A DNA stretch of 64,000 nt from Gibbula magus (GCA_936450465.1 OW388297.1:61570581-61634580), one strand, 5' to 3'. Counted from the stretch's first letter, positions 10,346 to 23,279 are shown. The notes: generated by a model not told the origin, from the sequence alone. Made by a program: numbers and translations.

Positions 10346-11779
10346 CGGCATTCGGTAAACACAGCCGCATGGAAGAAGGCGTCAAACTTGGACAAATCTT
10401 ACTAGTTGAAAACATTTTAGTTACTTGAAACTAATTAATTTTGAGAGTTATTTGTGACCTATACTGCTATACACAAGTTAGAAAATGACAATGCCACCTG
10501 TCAAATTTGAGTAAGGAGCACATATTAAGAGAAATAGAAAAATTAAATTTTGAGTCGGGCCGAATCTTGTGAACATGATGTATATGTTCGCGGTGATTCG
10601 CCACAAGTAATTTGCGGGTATTCATTGTCATTCAACATAGGCAAATCAACCAATCAGAATCAATGATACACTGAAATCATGTTACAATAAACCATAATAA
10701 TCACCTTTATACCCGATGGTCACCCATCTGACAGACTGACATCACGCCCCTCTTGCACATTTGGAATTTTACTGGTGTTAAGCGGACACACAAGGCCACG
10801 GTGGGTTGATCAAAATTCTATAGTTCCAATTCCAAGTTTTGTGGTAAATTTAAACTTACTTAAGAGGCTGCTAGATATAAAAAAATGTTTAAAGACCACC
10901 GTGGACGTACGAAGTAGGACTTAATATCAAACCTTGAACGTGCTGCAGGAAAGGCATAGGTAGGTTGTGTCATCATCCAACATTGTCACCTGATGTGGTG
11001 TGTGCAAACGCTGATAATATAATTGTAGCAATCATAAGAGAGGCAAATGTAAGTATGGCAAGCTGCCAAGTTAGTTAGCATGAGAGATGTAACGTCATCT
11101 CAAACAAGCTCAAAAAGCTATTTGAAGGCTTTTTAACATAGTTAAAATTGAAGTTACATTTCATTGTGGTTGATTTGAACGTTTCCATTTACATAATGAT
11201 TTAGCTGATCTTCAATAAATTACCCTTGCTGACTCTGATGCATAATAATCAAGTTGTATTTGCCTTCAGTGGGATCACCAGTCTTTTAGGAAGTTGAAAC
11301 ATTGATCGATAATCTGATAATCAATATGTGGCCTGCCTAATGAGAAAACCGCAGTCTGCTGTCTCTAAGCACTTGCTGTAATATGAGGCTATGTTTGCCT
11401 CTCCCAGAACTACAATTATTGGTGTGTGCTCAAACCATTGATCAACGATACCGCTGAAGATTTATCCAATAGCAAAGTAATGATCGTTCGATCATGAGTA
11501 CAATTACACCCCACTTTATCACATTAAAGACAGGTTGCTATAGAATCAGTAGAGAAAATGAAATGATGCGAAAAATAGGTTCAGTTGAATTGCATAACCC
11601 AGACACACAACGTGTGCTAAACAAGAATATCTGACAAGTACAAATACCCATTTATTCATTCATTTATTCTCTCTCTCATCAGCTGTTCCTTGTTTTGCAC
11701 ATATCTAAAATCATAAACAAAAATATAGTCGCCAGCGACGAAAACGAATTCAGCGAATGAATGATTCAATTTTTTTAAA

Positions 11780-11890
11780 ATATAATTAATAAAGACATCT
11801 TTTTAAAACAAGTTTCAAGTCTTTAGCATATCTCTAGGAGTATTGAGATCCAAAGTTTACATGTTAAAATCGAACAATTGTGTGATAATA
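11780..11890 (+). repeat. Dispersed repeat copy 1
   Basis: Contains CATCTTTTTAAAACAAGTTT, then CAAGTCTTTAGCATATCTCT and GAGATCCAAAGTTTACATG. The same order recurs at 13.88-13.95 kb. Confidence 0.6.
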
Positions 11891-13779
11891 CATTGATATG
11901 CGCGTGTATGTTTTGTTGAAAAGGTATGTAAATGAATAGACCGGAAGTGGTTGTTAAAGATCTTCTTCAGAAGAGATCATCTGGAGTATTTGTTAGGTAG
12001 AATACGATTTGATAGTTATGTTTGAATAAAAGGAATAGAGAACGAATACAATTGAAATAGTTTAGAAATGCAAGGACAAACAAGATTAGAGCAGGGCATT
12101 AAAGTGTTAGAAACGGTAGAATAAATGTTTGTGGATATATGAGATAATGGTGACTCAAATTGGTTATCCTTGGCTGGTTTTAAAATAAGCATTTAATGGT
12201 TAAAATAAGTATACTGTGAGAAAGACTTGTTTAAAACGAGAGTAGTTTCATTGATGAGTTTGTTAATAAATGATCACATGTATAATGTATAAATGATGAA
12301 GCAGGACTCTTTATGCCTTATATGGAAGTAGCATACGTTGACATAGTAAAATCTTGCTTATGAATGAATGAAGTGTAAATGCATTGACTCGTGCTACCGT
12401 CAGATAACAAATTGCATGCCAAGGCCTGTGTGCATTACACTCAATGGGAATCATCAAATATCAAATAAAATATTTGATATCTACTTTGTGAACTGTTGCG
12501 AGAAGAGGGAGGGTTCATATATTAACAGTACATGCGTCTCCGATTACATTTTAAATGTTCATGTCTTGCCAAGAGAGATAATGCACTGCTTTATTGGTTC
12601 AAGGGAATTAGGTAATCATTGTGCATATGTTGGGCTTGCAATTCAAATTTTGAAGTGATTTGTGTATTGCCTGGAAATATACTTTTTGTTTGTTTGGGAT
12701 TGAATAGGACGTGTTCACCACTGCACACAATAAAGATCTATATGTAATGTATGATTCAACCCTAAATGATGAATTAATGTTGATTTCAAAAACCAAACAC
12801 GTTTATTTAACAGTTTTCACTATAGTGGAGGCCAACTGCGAGAAAAGCGTGCATCCCGGGCTGTTCAGTAATTGAGTGGCACGTTCAATAGCGTGTTAAC
12901 TGTAGTGAATGAATGAACTGAATTCATTTGCCAGCCAGGGCCTGTCGTAAGAACTTATGAAAACATTTAAGACTTAAGTCTTAGCAATAGGATAAGAGCG
13001 ATTTTCGAAACGCTCTGTGGCCTGTCGTTAGTTCAAACTAGTTACGACAGCTTATTTTATACATCTTACAACATCATTATACATATGCAGAACCGAAACT
13101 ACACATCCCATTTACATGCACAGCATTATCAACCTACATTTGTCTTTTTCCGTGTTGTAAATAAGTTTCTAACATTACGTTTGGCTAATAGATGTGCATT
13201 TATTATGGTACATTGTCCGTTTTTCGATCAGAACTACTTTTACATATCATCATTCCAGTTGACTGTGTTCAAATAGGTAATTTTCGGCAACAGTCATTAT
13301 TTCCCGATACAATAATACCACCTATATAACGTTTAGCATGACTGACCCCTGACAACACAATGTATGCCAAAACGAAAGTAAGAATTTCCTCTGCTTACGC
13401 ATCAAAAGGAAAGTTAACATTGATGAAAGTATCGTGTTTAAAGCTCATTAGTTATATAAGTAATCGAACTAATGATCCTTTATTTAATTAGTGTGATGTT
13501 TTGCCTGTCTGATGAGGTATTAATGAACATGCCAGGATTTTTCATTGTTGAGTAATGACATGACAATTGAAAGAAACGCTACAAACGCGATTTTGGAAAA
13601 GTCACCTCAATTCAAATGCTCACTGTGAACAAATAACTAGGAGTTTGCCAATAAATAACAAACTTGTTGTTCATCAATGCTTCAACTGCGTATAATTCTA
13701 AGTTTAAGCGCTTAGATGCAACTCTCTTCAGAGTTGTGTTTCCGCAAAAGTGCATGGTCAACAACTTTGAAAAAGGTTA

Positions 13780-14560
13780 AAATTCAATATGGCGTCAAAA
13801 CCATGTGACTTACGACTTCGCCATGGGTACATATTTTGCTTGTCTAGTTAATAAGAATTAGTTATTATATATATCTTTTAAAACAAGTTGTGAGTCTCTA
13901 GTATGTCTCTGGTATTATTTAGATCCAAATTTAACATGTCGAAATCAGACAAATTTAAAGAAAATCAAAATGGTGGCTTAACAATGTGATTTACGTCATG
14001 TTAACTATTTTGTTTCTATTAATATTGTGTATCTTTCAACAAAAAAAGTTTTAAGACTCTAAGTGCATTTTAAAATGTTTTTAAAAAGGTTTAAAATCAG
14101 AGACCCTATTTAAGGTCATTTATTTTTCATTTCTCACGACCTGAAATGACTGTATGCGATCGATTTTATTATTGATTCATGTACACTAAGCTTTTGTCTA
14201 GTAGTCCTATATATATATCCTAAATATCATGCATCAAAACCTCCCAGTTTATGAAATATTCGCCTTTCAAGTTGGTACATTGTTCAAAGTCACCAAACTT
14301 TGAAAGGTCACTATGAAAAAAGTATAAGCTCAAAACACAACAGACGTGCTATTCCACAATGTTTCAGCTATATATAACAACAATTTCAGCTCTTAGTAGC
14401 AAATATCTTCGAAGTGGTATTTCCGCAAAGGTACATGGGGTCAGAAAATCTGAAAAAGTTTGAAAAATCCAAGATGGCGGCTAAACCATGAGACCTAAGA
14501 TTTCACTGCAATTTACTTTTTTGCTCGCATTGTCAATGTGCATCTTTTACAAAGAGTTTC
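13780..14560 (+). repeat. Two to three tandem diverged copies of the same dispersed repeat
   Basis: Units start with an AATATGGCG/AAAATGGTGG/AAGATGGCGG block, continue with CCATGTGACTTACG-like text, then ACAAGTTGTGAGTCTCTAG and GATCCAAATTTAACATG. Units begin near 13,780, 13,960 and 14,460. No coding potential is visible. Confidence 0.55.
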
Positions 14561-14934
14561 AAGAAAAAAAAATTCAATGTTAAAAATCGAAATTTAGATT
14601 CAAACTGGACCTTTAACGTCTGGGCCGATTTGGCCCAAAAGCTTCGCACAAAGAGTTCATATTGAGTTTGGTTGAATTATATGCAGCGGTTTTTGCTGTA
14701 GGATTGACACAAATTAGGTGGAATAATTTTTTTTTAAAAATATAAAAAAAAGCGCCAATAACAATAAGGATTCTGCCAAATGGCTGAATCCTTAATAATG
14801 ACTTTAGTAGCAAGCAGAATTGTTAGTACACGCGCGTGTTTCTAACTCTTTGACAGCCTCTACAGTTGTGTTTAAGTAGTTCATGCAAAGGACCATCGAC
14901 AATATATATTTTAAACCGTTTGAGAGACATTCTA

Positions 14935-16018
14935 GAAGTTGGTGTAATAGAAATACAAGGAATTTATGGATCTTCAACTTCTTTATTTCACAATGGCGAC
15001 GTTTCGGTGTAGATCCTTATACCGTTATCAAGCATATGGAAGAGATGGTAAAACAGCAGGTTATATACAGGATGCATGTTGGTATGATAAAGAGATAACA
15101 AATACAACAAGATGAGATAACAATAAAATAAATGGTAGAACAAGTGAAGTTGGATGAGAGGACAAAGGCAGGGTGAGGATACTAATTAGTGGGTGGAGGT
15201 GGAAGCCAGAGCGAGTAGATTGGATAAATCATTTGTGGATTAAGCGGTTGTAAGCTGATGGGATGAAATAGCCTTGATCCATATTCATAGAGGGCTTATG
15301 TCTAACGATATGCACGGCTTCACCTAAACGGTGGTGTGTGTAGTCATGTTTGTTGTTTGTGAGTGTTTTGACAGTGTCCCAATTGATTTTGTGGTGGAAA
15401 TTTGGTGATGTGTTCCGAAATGGCTGATTTGTTGTCTCCCTTGGTTGTTGATCATGATGTGTTGTGTTCTATGATGCGTATGTTGAGTGGTCTGGATGTT
15501 TCCCCAATGCAGTTGCTGCCGCAGTCGCAGCTGATGTTGTAAACAACTCCTTTCGGTTGTTGTTGTTTGTGGGCGTGTTTCCTGCCATTAGCCTTGATGA
15601 TGGTTTTGAGTGGAGTGGCCGAGGAGAAATAAGTGTCTATGCCTACTTGTTGCTTGAGTAGACGACTAATGTGATGTGATGTTTTGCGAATAGGGGCAGG
15701 GGTAGGCTTGCTAGTAGTGGGTTTGGGTGGTGGGTTTAGGGTGCAGTTGATGACACGGTCAACAAGTTTAGTTGGATAGTTGTTACATTGGGTGAATACA
15801 TTCCGGAGGTGTGTAAGTTCGGAATCAGTGGTGGCAGAGGATGGGTTGATAGCACGGCGGGTTAGGGTGGATATGATGCCGGTTTTAGTTGGGTGGTTGG
15901 AATCAAAGTGGATATACTGGTCAGTGCGCGTGGTAAACAGAGGTTTAGATAGTATTGTTAGAGATGCGAGTGGCTAAGACGTCAAGGAAGGGAAGTCAAG
16001 TTGAGAACGAGACACATT
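14935..16018 (-). mobile_element. Penelope-like retroelement, 5'-truncated, with GIY-YIG domain
   Basis: Minus-strand reading from 16,018 gives the end of a Penelope-type RT region (TDQYIHFDSNHPTKTGII at about 15,930-15,875), the linker (NYPTKLVDRVINCTLNPP), then a GIY-YIG-like module, GVVYNISCDCGSNCIGETSR, at about 15,560-15,500. The C-terminus (HHRLGEAVHIVRHKPSMNMD, then GYFIPSAYNRLIHK) stops at 15,229-15,231. In Penelope-like elements GIY-YIG nicks the target. An in-frame TGA after IIEHNTS and a frameshift near 15,390 break it. The 3' part ends with CGAAACGTCGCC and AATAAAGAAGTTG near 15,007-14,965. The upstream RT core is absent. Confidence 0.85.
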
Positions 16019-17065
16019 TTCTAACAGGCTGTTAATATTCTTATTTGATAATCTTACTCTTGCATCTCGTTTATACTACACATTTCAATTTGTTATTGCT
16101 TATTTTGTATTTTATGTCTGTCACGTCGCAGACTTAAGTGTATATACAGTTTGTTATTGTATGTTGGTGTTTTTGAAGCCGTGTCAAATGGTGAGTGGAG
16201 AGACATGTCGAGATTTGGAATGAGTTAAATTGGGATAGAGATAGGACGGGGTAATCGGCTTAAGTTTAAGCTGTGTGTGTTGTTGGATTTTAATCGTGAC
16301 AGGGCCGAGTTCTTGATGTATATCTTCCTAATGCGTGGAAGTTTGTTGTAGACTTGAGGCAGCACCTGATGCCTTGAAGGCCTCTTTACATGTTTATCAC
16401 TTCGTGTCGGTGAACATGCCTTTCTTAATAAACGAAGGGAGAAAGATAACATGTAATAACAGATATATCTAAATACACAATAAGAAAAACATGTTCAACG
16501 CTAACAAGAAGAAATTCCTTTGCATAACTATGTTACAATTCTATTTACAATTATATATCTGACACTTTTTCATTTCATCCTCTTCTTTTACATACTATAG
16601 AATAACAGCTTTCAAAGTAAGCATATAATATGAAGGAAGTGAAACAATGTGTGACAAAATAACTACATTTAGTTTTGTTCAAATGATACAGTCGTTTGTT
16701 TAATGACAAATATGTCTGGATGATAAGAGCGTAATTCAACTGGTAAATGTTGTGTAAAATGAGTAACATTGACAGTGATGGTAACTTTATCACAATTTGA
16801 TTCATTGCGAGTTATATATGGTCATTTTGAGCCGATAATACGATATAAATGAGGTATTATTTGAAAGCTCATATCTTGTTTCAATTAATTCGATCACAAT
16901 TTAGAGCAGAGTCAAATGATTTCGTCCAATCATATGATTGTATTGTGGTCACGTGGAGAACATTTATATCCCGATAGATGTACGGTTGTCTGGTTGCGTT
17001 CGTGTATCATGCTCATAAAACTGGTTCACAGACTTCCATAAAAATAGCAAACAATGTCAACTGTT
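16019..17065. other. No recognisable gene
   Basis: AT-rich sequence beyond the 5' truncation of the Penelope-like element. A block near 16,965 (TTTATATCCCGATAGATGTAC) recurs near 17,760 (TTTATATCCCGATAATGTAC), so a short dispersed repeat is present. Nothing else can be supported. Confidence 0.5.
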
Positions 17066-17534
17066 TCTTTTATTTATGTGGATAATACACAATTAAACAC
17101 ATATTACATTGACAAATGTGTTCCCTTGCCGAAAGGAAAAAGTCGCTTCCGTCGATGGTGGTCTTCTATGTTGAGGAGCTTGATATTCCTAAAAGGAAAA
17201 TAAAAGCATGTAATGTGAGGTCAATTTGGATTTTTCAAGTTTATTTCATTATATCACGAGTAAGTAAAATAATGACAAGCATCAAACCATGGTACCAATG
17301 TTTTATATATTTTCAACCACGATATAAAAACATACTTTTCAGAAGTTATATAGAACGACATAAAAAATGAGAAGAAAGTGATATAAAATTACCTTCTTGG
17401 AGTGTGAGAGGATGGAGGCTGCATTGTTGTCTCACTGAAACCCCAGTATCGTCACACAGCGTCCGTCGATGTCCAGTACGACGCTACATTCTTTCCCATA
17501 GACAGTTCGAGTACAATTTCGTTGCTGCAGTAAC
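17066..17534 (-). pseudogene. Possible pair of 3'-terminal exons with poly(A) signal
   Basis: On the minus strand an acceptor (ATTTCAG, ending at 17,535) precedes a 142-nt segment, 17,534-17,393, that ends AAGAAG before a GTAATTT donor. A pyrimidine-rich acceptor (TTTTATTTTCCTTTTAG) then precedes 17,188 and onward, and an AATAAA lies near 17,070. The best frame of the first segment reads RNCTRTVYGKECSVVLDIDG and stops with TGA in the same exon, making the second exon 3' UTR; another frame would carry EYQAPQHRRPPSTEATF. I do not recognise the protein. A non-coding RNA or chance splice-like sequence is equally possible. Confidence 0.3.
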
Positions 17535-18489
17535 CTGAAATAATGTATATGCAATATAGACAGGATGCACAATAGCATATGCAACAATAGATATTACAAT
17601 TCGCATATTGATAAATCCAGCTCAACAAACAACTTAACGTGATGGACAAATATTTGAAATACAAAAAACAATAACTGTTATTAAATAAACCAATTTAAAA
17701 ATGAAAATTAGTTTGAAATTTAAAAATACACGCCTGGCCCAACCCTCTCAAACCCGTACATTTATATCCCGATAATGTACTGCTACTCGTCCTCTATCTA
17801 TTAGTGAAATATTTCATTTTATCGCCTTAATATCCTTAATTAATTAACTCACAGACTGCAACAAACCCCTTCTGGCGCACTACAACGAGAGGATTTAGAC
17901 AGGGGATGTTGTAATTAGATTTTTCCTACGCCCCTTCTTGCACGTATACAAACAACACACAACAACTTTAAAACTTGGACTGGCTGCATCAATGCAGAAC
18001 CATTTCACATTTCAAGTTCCTCAAACAACTGTGCCCGACGCGTAAAACCAGAGATAACAACTCTCCTTGGAAAAAAACGCTAGAACCGTGTTCTCCCAAC
18101 GTGTGCATCAGCTCATTACATGGGAGTTTACAGTAAAACAAAATGTATATACAACTACATATTTCACAGATTATTATTAATACATACAACATTGGCATAA
18201 ACGGCGCATCAGAACTGACAAATCCATAAACGGTATTTACAGACATCGCCATGAGGTCAACACTTGCACATCACAACCCATGGACCATAAACGGAATCAA
18301 CACGTATCGCCATTTGCGGCACTAGCTACAACGGCAAAACACACAAAAAAATAGTTACATGTAAATAATAACAATAAATTATATACAAGTTATAAAGATA
18401 GGTGTATGGCACTGCACAACCAGTCAAGAGAATAGAGCAATTGTGCCTCTCACCCTTATATACCCCGCTAGTTCCACTAGCGCCCCTAC
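17535..18489. other. No recognisable gene
   Basis: AT-rich with several short open frames but no domain, splice pattern or repeat that I can support, apart from the short repeat near 17,760. Confidence 0.5.
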
Positions 18490-19724
18490 AATTATTTGCT
18501 CTTTGATATTTTGATCACTTTATTTCTTTTTCTCAGGGTACAACATTGTTGCCACAATCTCTTGACACATCTGTATTCATATAGTAGATGGATAATTGAT
18601 TCCATTTCAACATTGCAAAATGTACAAAGTGGTGTTTCTATTAGTTTGTATTTGTACAAGTCTTTATTTGTCGTAAGGAGTATGGTGGAGAACACGATAT
18701 TAGAACCACCTATGCTTGATGCTATAGATGCTTTGAAAGGTATAGAATTGTTTGTCTTCCACATATCTTGTGTAATGTCTATTTTTAATTATTTTTCCCA
18801 ATTAGTTTGGTAATTTTGCTTTTGAATTCCGTTTTCTTTTGTGAGTTGTGTAAAAGATATGCTACATACTTTTCTAGTCCTACATAGTATTTCCAAGTTA
18901 GGATAGACAATGGGTACATTTTTTCTATTTGTTAAGTGTTTTCAAACACTGTTTAGAATAAGATTTCATTGAGGATATTATAATCCTGCATATTCTAGAA
19001 AGTTTGTTTTGACTCTATACAATTGTCCGAATTCATTATACGGTAGAAATGTATTATCATATTTTATAAAGTCGTTTATAAACTTGATGTTAAATTGTAG
19101 GTAGTGATTATATATTACTGGTTTAGTTTCAATGGTTATGTTATCATTTGCCCAAATACATTGTCTACTAAGTTGATTATGATTATATTGAATTTTCTCT
19201 TGCAACTCGGACCAGGCTTCAAATACATCTTTCCAGAATGGGCTTATGAGTTTAGGAATAAAGTTTCGTCCCATTTCAACGGGGGTTAACATACTCGTTT
19301 CATTTGATGTAAATGAGTTTGAATTCTGTACATATAATCTTCTGATCCATGATATTTTCTGGCACTTGATTGCTTCAAGTAAAGCGGGCATTTTCAAACC
19401 ACCTTCCTGGTACGTTTTGTATCATTAAACATCGTTTTATTTTGTCAGATTTGCCTTTCCAAATTTTCGTTGCAGACTTGTTATTGTTTCTAGTCTTGAG
19501 TTAGCAAGGGAAGTGAATAGATGATTAAGTTTTGGTAATATTAGACTTTTTATAATAGTTATTCTTCCCATGGGTGTAAGGTCTCTCAGAGACCAAAGCT
19601 TTCTTTTTCTTTTCTTTTTCAAATGCCTTTAACTTATCTTTGTAGTTTCTTCTATCATTTCTGCTTTGGTATGTTGAAATAGAATACCTAACAGTACAAG
19701 AGGTCTTTGAGTCCAGTCTAGGTT
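18490..19724 (-). pseudogene. L1-like LINE ORF2, 3' part (separated from its RT by element A)
   Basis: Minus-strand coding remnant in element order: LDWTQRPLVLLGILF at about 19,720-19,675, LWSLRDLTPMGRITIIKSLI (19,600-19,540), KLNHLFTSLANSRLE, then MKMPALLEAIKCQKISWIRR (about 19,397-19,338), a long linker, and a C-terminal zinc-type motif CTFCNVEMESIIHLLYEY near 18,660-18,600. This is the standard post-RT layout of L1/Tx1-like ORF2. The matching upstream RT lies on the same strand at 28,866-29,332, so the LINE was split by the 9.1 kb element between them. Frameshifts near 19,640 and 18,970 show decay. Confidence 0.8.
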
Positions 19725-19875
19725 TAGTCCAGTCAATATATGGTTTAACCTAGAACAAATTGCCAAAGAAAAGTTTTTTTGCTGGAAATGAAGGATAAGT
19801 ATCCGTTAAATAACATATAAAAATGTATAAAATATAATTGGTGCAACATTGTTTTTTTTTTCATTTAAAACTTAC
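19725..19875. repeat. Left terminal inverted repeat of element A
   Basis: Matches the reverse complement of 28,725-28,865 with indels. Shared blocks are TTAGTCCAGTCAAT, TTAACCTAGAACAAATTGC and CATATAAAAA-GTA. Confidence 0.7.
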
Positions 19876-20544
19876 TAATAAAAAGCATGACGATGGTGTC
19901 CCGTAGAGGCCCCCGTAGGGGCAAGGGAGACAACTCGCAATTTAAACAACTGAGATTGACGTAGACACTGATCACGGTAAATTGGAAAATAAGAAATAAG
20001 CAGAGTTCATCAAAATGGAATCTTTACAACAGTAAGTATATGACCATTTACATATCAAAACATACAAATAACGTATGCAATAACCCCAAAACGATAGAAA
20101 TGTTAATGTCTCATATTTACCCCTATTTTTACATTTTTATTCATTTCTATGACTTAGTATAATGCCTTGTTATATTTTAATGTTATAAAAGTTTAAAATA
20201 AGAGGTTCAATTATGAGTTTACACTTTGATGAAAACATAATTTCTAGCCCCCCATTTCACGATTTTTAAAAAGTATGTAAACATTTTAGGGTAATTTTAA
20301 TTGTGCGTGGTATGTTGCATCGCAATACGATCAATTTCATGCTCAATTACACTTTTGTTTACCAGTTATTACACAATTCATTTAAAATGTATTTCTTTTC
20401 TTTTCAGTTGAACCATCATGGATAATTGTGTCATCTGCAATACTTCCCTTACAAATGGACAGAAGACGGTTACACTATGAGAAAAAGGAAGTTGTGGTAT
20501 AAATGGGGCCAGTGTGTTGAGAAAGGACAGTATTTCAACGAAAC

Positions 20545-21030
20545 CACAGTGTAGGTGCGGTGTACTTGCTATTTTCAGTACGTATGCACGTGCACTCAAA
20601 TTGGCAGTGTTAGTGCGGTGCAGCTTTTACCAAAATACGAGACGTGCCCTCGGACTTGAGTAAGTATGTATTTATATTCAAACCACAGGGCCATGGAAAT
20701 GGTATAATTTAGCTCTCAAGTGTTCCCAGCATCTACATGTCAAGTTTCAGAATCCAAAACTGTCAAATAAGAAAACTCTGGCTAGGTGAAAGTGACTGAT
20801 GTTATTTATTTTATGTTTCTTTCGCATTATCAAGTTTTTTCATTTTATACACTTTCATGAGATTGAGACACAATGTTCTAGATGACACTATCCACACTCT
20901 CTGAAAAAAAACACTTTGATCCATGCTGTAGTTTAGCAATTGAACACAACATTAGAAAATACTCAAACATTCAGTACTTATGTGTGCGTACACAGTTCTA
21001 ATGTGCAGGTGTACTCAGTTCTAACTTGTC
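20545..21030. repeat. Left TIR of element B
   Basis: Begins CACAGTGTAGGTGC and contains ATTTAGCTCTCAAGTG and TTTGATCCATGCTGTAG, all found inverted at the right end. Confidence 0.85.
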
Positions 21031-21931
21031 GTTACATGATGCTTTCAATGAAATGAAAATTTGATAGTCAATACCTAATTATTATTTCAGGTACTTTGTG
21101 GAAAATTAAACTCTTTTGAGACATTTGTGGTTATTAGATATTATTTTGAATATATCTGTCAGTGTTTTAATAGTTTGATCCAATGCAGTGATGTCATGTG
21201 GAATGAACTTTCTATTTTATTATACAACAGTGATTACAACCTGACATTTGCAAGATATTTGTAAAACATATGTATGTGAGCAACATGATTGATTAGAGAA
21301 TATGATCTGTTACGTCGTGTGGTATTTCAATACAAAAGACAATATGATAAGGAATAGTACAGCTCGGGTATAGACCTCAATAGATATAGTACTAAAATGC
21401 CAATAATATCCATTTTGATCCAGCAAATACAAGCAAAATGTTATCAAAATACATTTTTATTTGCATATTGTCATAATGAAGGATAAATGAAGTTAACTGT
21501 AACATACTCGCATATTTATTCAAGTAAAAAAAATGTAGATGAGAAGGTCTCCCTTTTGCAAATACACAATGCCGACAATTAAGGCAAAAAACCAACATAT
21601 TATACTGTTATGTTTGAACTATAAACTATGTTGTGACAAGCCATCACAGGGGGTTTTAATAAACAACTAACAAGGTAAAGATTAAGTATACATGTAATTC
21701 TGTCTGTGTGAAAATCTCCACACGTTTTCAAATATGAAACTGAACATAAAATATTCACTGATCCAAAAGCATTAAAATACTATTTCTGAGACATTAAACA
21801 TCTATAAGAACATTGACAAGTACTTTTACATGTTGTAAAACTATCAGTTTGTCAATAAAAGGAAAGTTCAAAGCCTCTTATTCAAGAAAGTGTAACTCTA
21901 TTTGATGTAAAACATATGAATTCGTGTGCCT

Positions 21932-23279
21932 TCAACTTTCATTTTCAAATGCACATGTCTTTGTATGTTTAAGGCGTGATGATCGCCATCTGAACTGCTT
22001 TCCACAAACACAGCAGTACATAATTCCTGTGTGAACACCATTGGTGTGTGTTTTGAGACTTGAGGCATTGGAAAATGATTGACCACACACTTTACACACA
22101 CAGGATCGAATACATTGATTTGATGCATTGCCCTTACATATTTTAGCATGTTGCTTAAGGATGTTCGCTCCTTCCTGTTGAACTTCAAAAATGAAATATG
22201 ATTAAGTAAAGATTTGTTGTCATTTTTATTTACTTCATGATATTCTACATCATCTACATACTTTTACAAAACGAATTAAATAAAGAAAATGTGACTAAAG
22301 AACCTCTAAAAGGTGCTTAAATAGCATAAATGGCCTAAATTTGACAAACAAGGGGGTGGGGGGGGGGGGGGGGGGGGTTTCAGGTACATTTTGTGTCAAA
22401 GCTTAAAAAAACCCACACTACCATATATATTTTTTCATCAATTTCGGTAGGGGAACATGAACTTTGTAACATATCAAAAAAGCAAAAAAAGTTTAATAAT
22501 TGAAATGTAGTATTTTAAAGTTTTTAGTAGTTTTTTTTTCATTTTCCCATAGACTCCAATGTTAAAATTGTACTTCACCCCACTATCTTACAGTGTGTCA
22601 GATCTCGAAAAAACCCACACTACCCTCTATTTTTTAATGCTGATTTTTCAATCATATACGTTGATCTTTTAAAAAATATAAGTTAGAAAAAAAGTTTAAT
22701 ACTATAAATTTGAGGAGAGAACATCTTTAAGGTTTCTTTTGTATTGAAATTCTTTTTGCAGTCTTTGCATTTGAGGACTTTTATCCCAGTGTGACGTAAA
22801 ACATGGCCATTGTATAAATCTTCATGGTTATAAGTCTTGTCACAGATCGGGCGACAGAAACGTCCAGTTTTCTGGTGTTTTAGTTGGATGTGCGACTTAT
22901 GTCCAGCATGACTCTTAAACATTTTCCCACAATACTCACAAACCATCTTAAATGATTGATGGCAAAACTTCATATGTTCTTCTAGCAGAGACCACGACAC
23001 GTAAGAGTGGAAACAGTCATGGCATTTAAATTTATCATCAACATTGTGGGTAAGCAAATGCCACTTTATACTAGAAAGTCTTACAGTTTTGTAAGTACAT
23101 CTTCCACACATATGATAAGGTTTCTTGAATGTAATAACAACCTTTGGATTAGTAGTAACTGGTGGAATTTCTACTGGGACAGTAGTACACGTTTCTGTTG
23201 ATGGACAAGCCTTGGTTTCGACTTCTTCAGTGCTGGCAATGCTTAAAAACGAGAGGTCTAAAGCTTCAATCTCCGACAT
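21932..23279 (-). CDS. C2H2 zinc-finger protein gene carried inside element B (two exons, possibly degraded)
   Basis: Exon 1 runs from the ATG at 23,279 (just after an acceptor-like TTTTTGTTTTTAG) to about 22,721. Exon 2 is about 22,174-21,932, after an AACAG acceptor. An acidic start (MSEIEALDLSFLS) precedes CGRCTYKTVRLSSIKWHLLT, CHDCFHSYVSWSLLEEHMKF, CEYCGKMFKSHAGHKSHI and a CxxxC variant (CRPICDKTYNHEDLYNGH); CKDCKKNFNTKETLK stops before its histidines. Exon 2 reads CKVCGQSFSNASSLKTH and CCVCGKQFRWRSSRLKH before a TGA at 21,934-21,932. Such tandem fingers bind DNA. No canonical GT donor is visible, and the 550-bp gap holds a poly-G run. Captured host gene or element-encoded factor; I cannot tell. 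Confidence 0.65.
22358..22377. repeat. Poly-G run (20 G)
   Basis: Twenty consecutive G preceded by GGGGGT, inside the zinc-finger gene intron. Could be a real quadruplex-forming tract or a sequencing artefact. Confidence 0.9.

Larger units (their letters stand above)
9088..14934. other. 5.8 kb gene-poor region
   Basis: I find no supportable coding region. The first few hundred bases may be the 5' UTR of the LINE whose ORF1 starts at 9,087. The rest is AT-rich with a 105-bp hairpin (9,866-9,970), a CRE/X-box-like cluster (10,303-10,345), and copies of a dispersed repeat at about 11,780-11,890, 13,780-14,110 and 14,400-14,560. Segments 9,893-9,925 and 10,616-10,650 share TTCATTGYYATTCAACA and are probably related repeats. 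Confidence 0.6.

Noticed and set aside
14960..15040. Hammerhead ribozyme at the Penelope-like terminus
   Set aside because: The TTGATAACGG...CCGAAACG text is reminiscent of the core, but CTGATGA is not intact and I could not confirm the three stems by eye.
16225..16452. 75-codon minus-strand frame as upstream Penelope RT
   Set aside because: It contains none of the RT motifs and is not collinear with the linker at 15.9 kb.
19680..19800. 5' inversion (twin priming) of the L1-like LINE, because NLEQIAKE-like text appears on the plus strand
   Set aside because: The same text is found inverted at 28.8 kb, next to the other LINE half, and is better explained as the terminal inverted repeat of element A.
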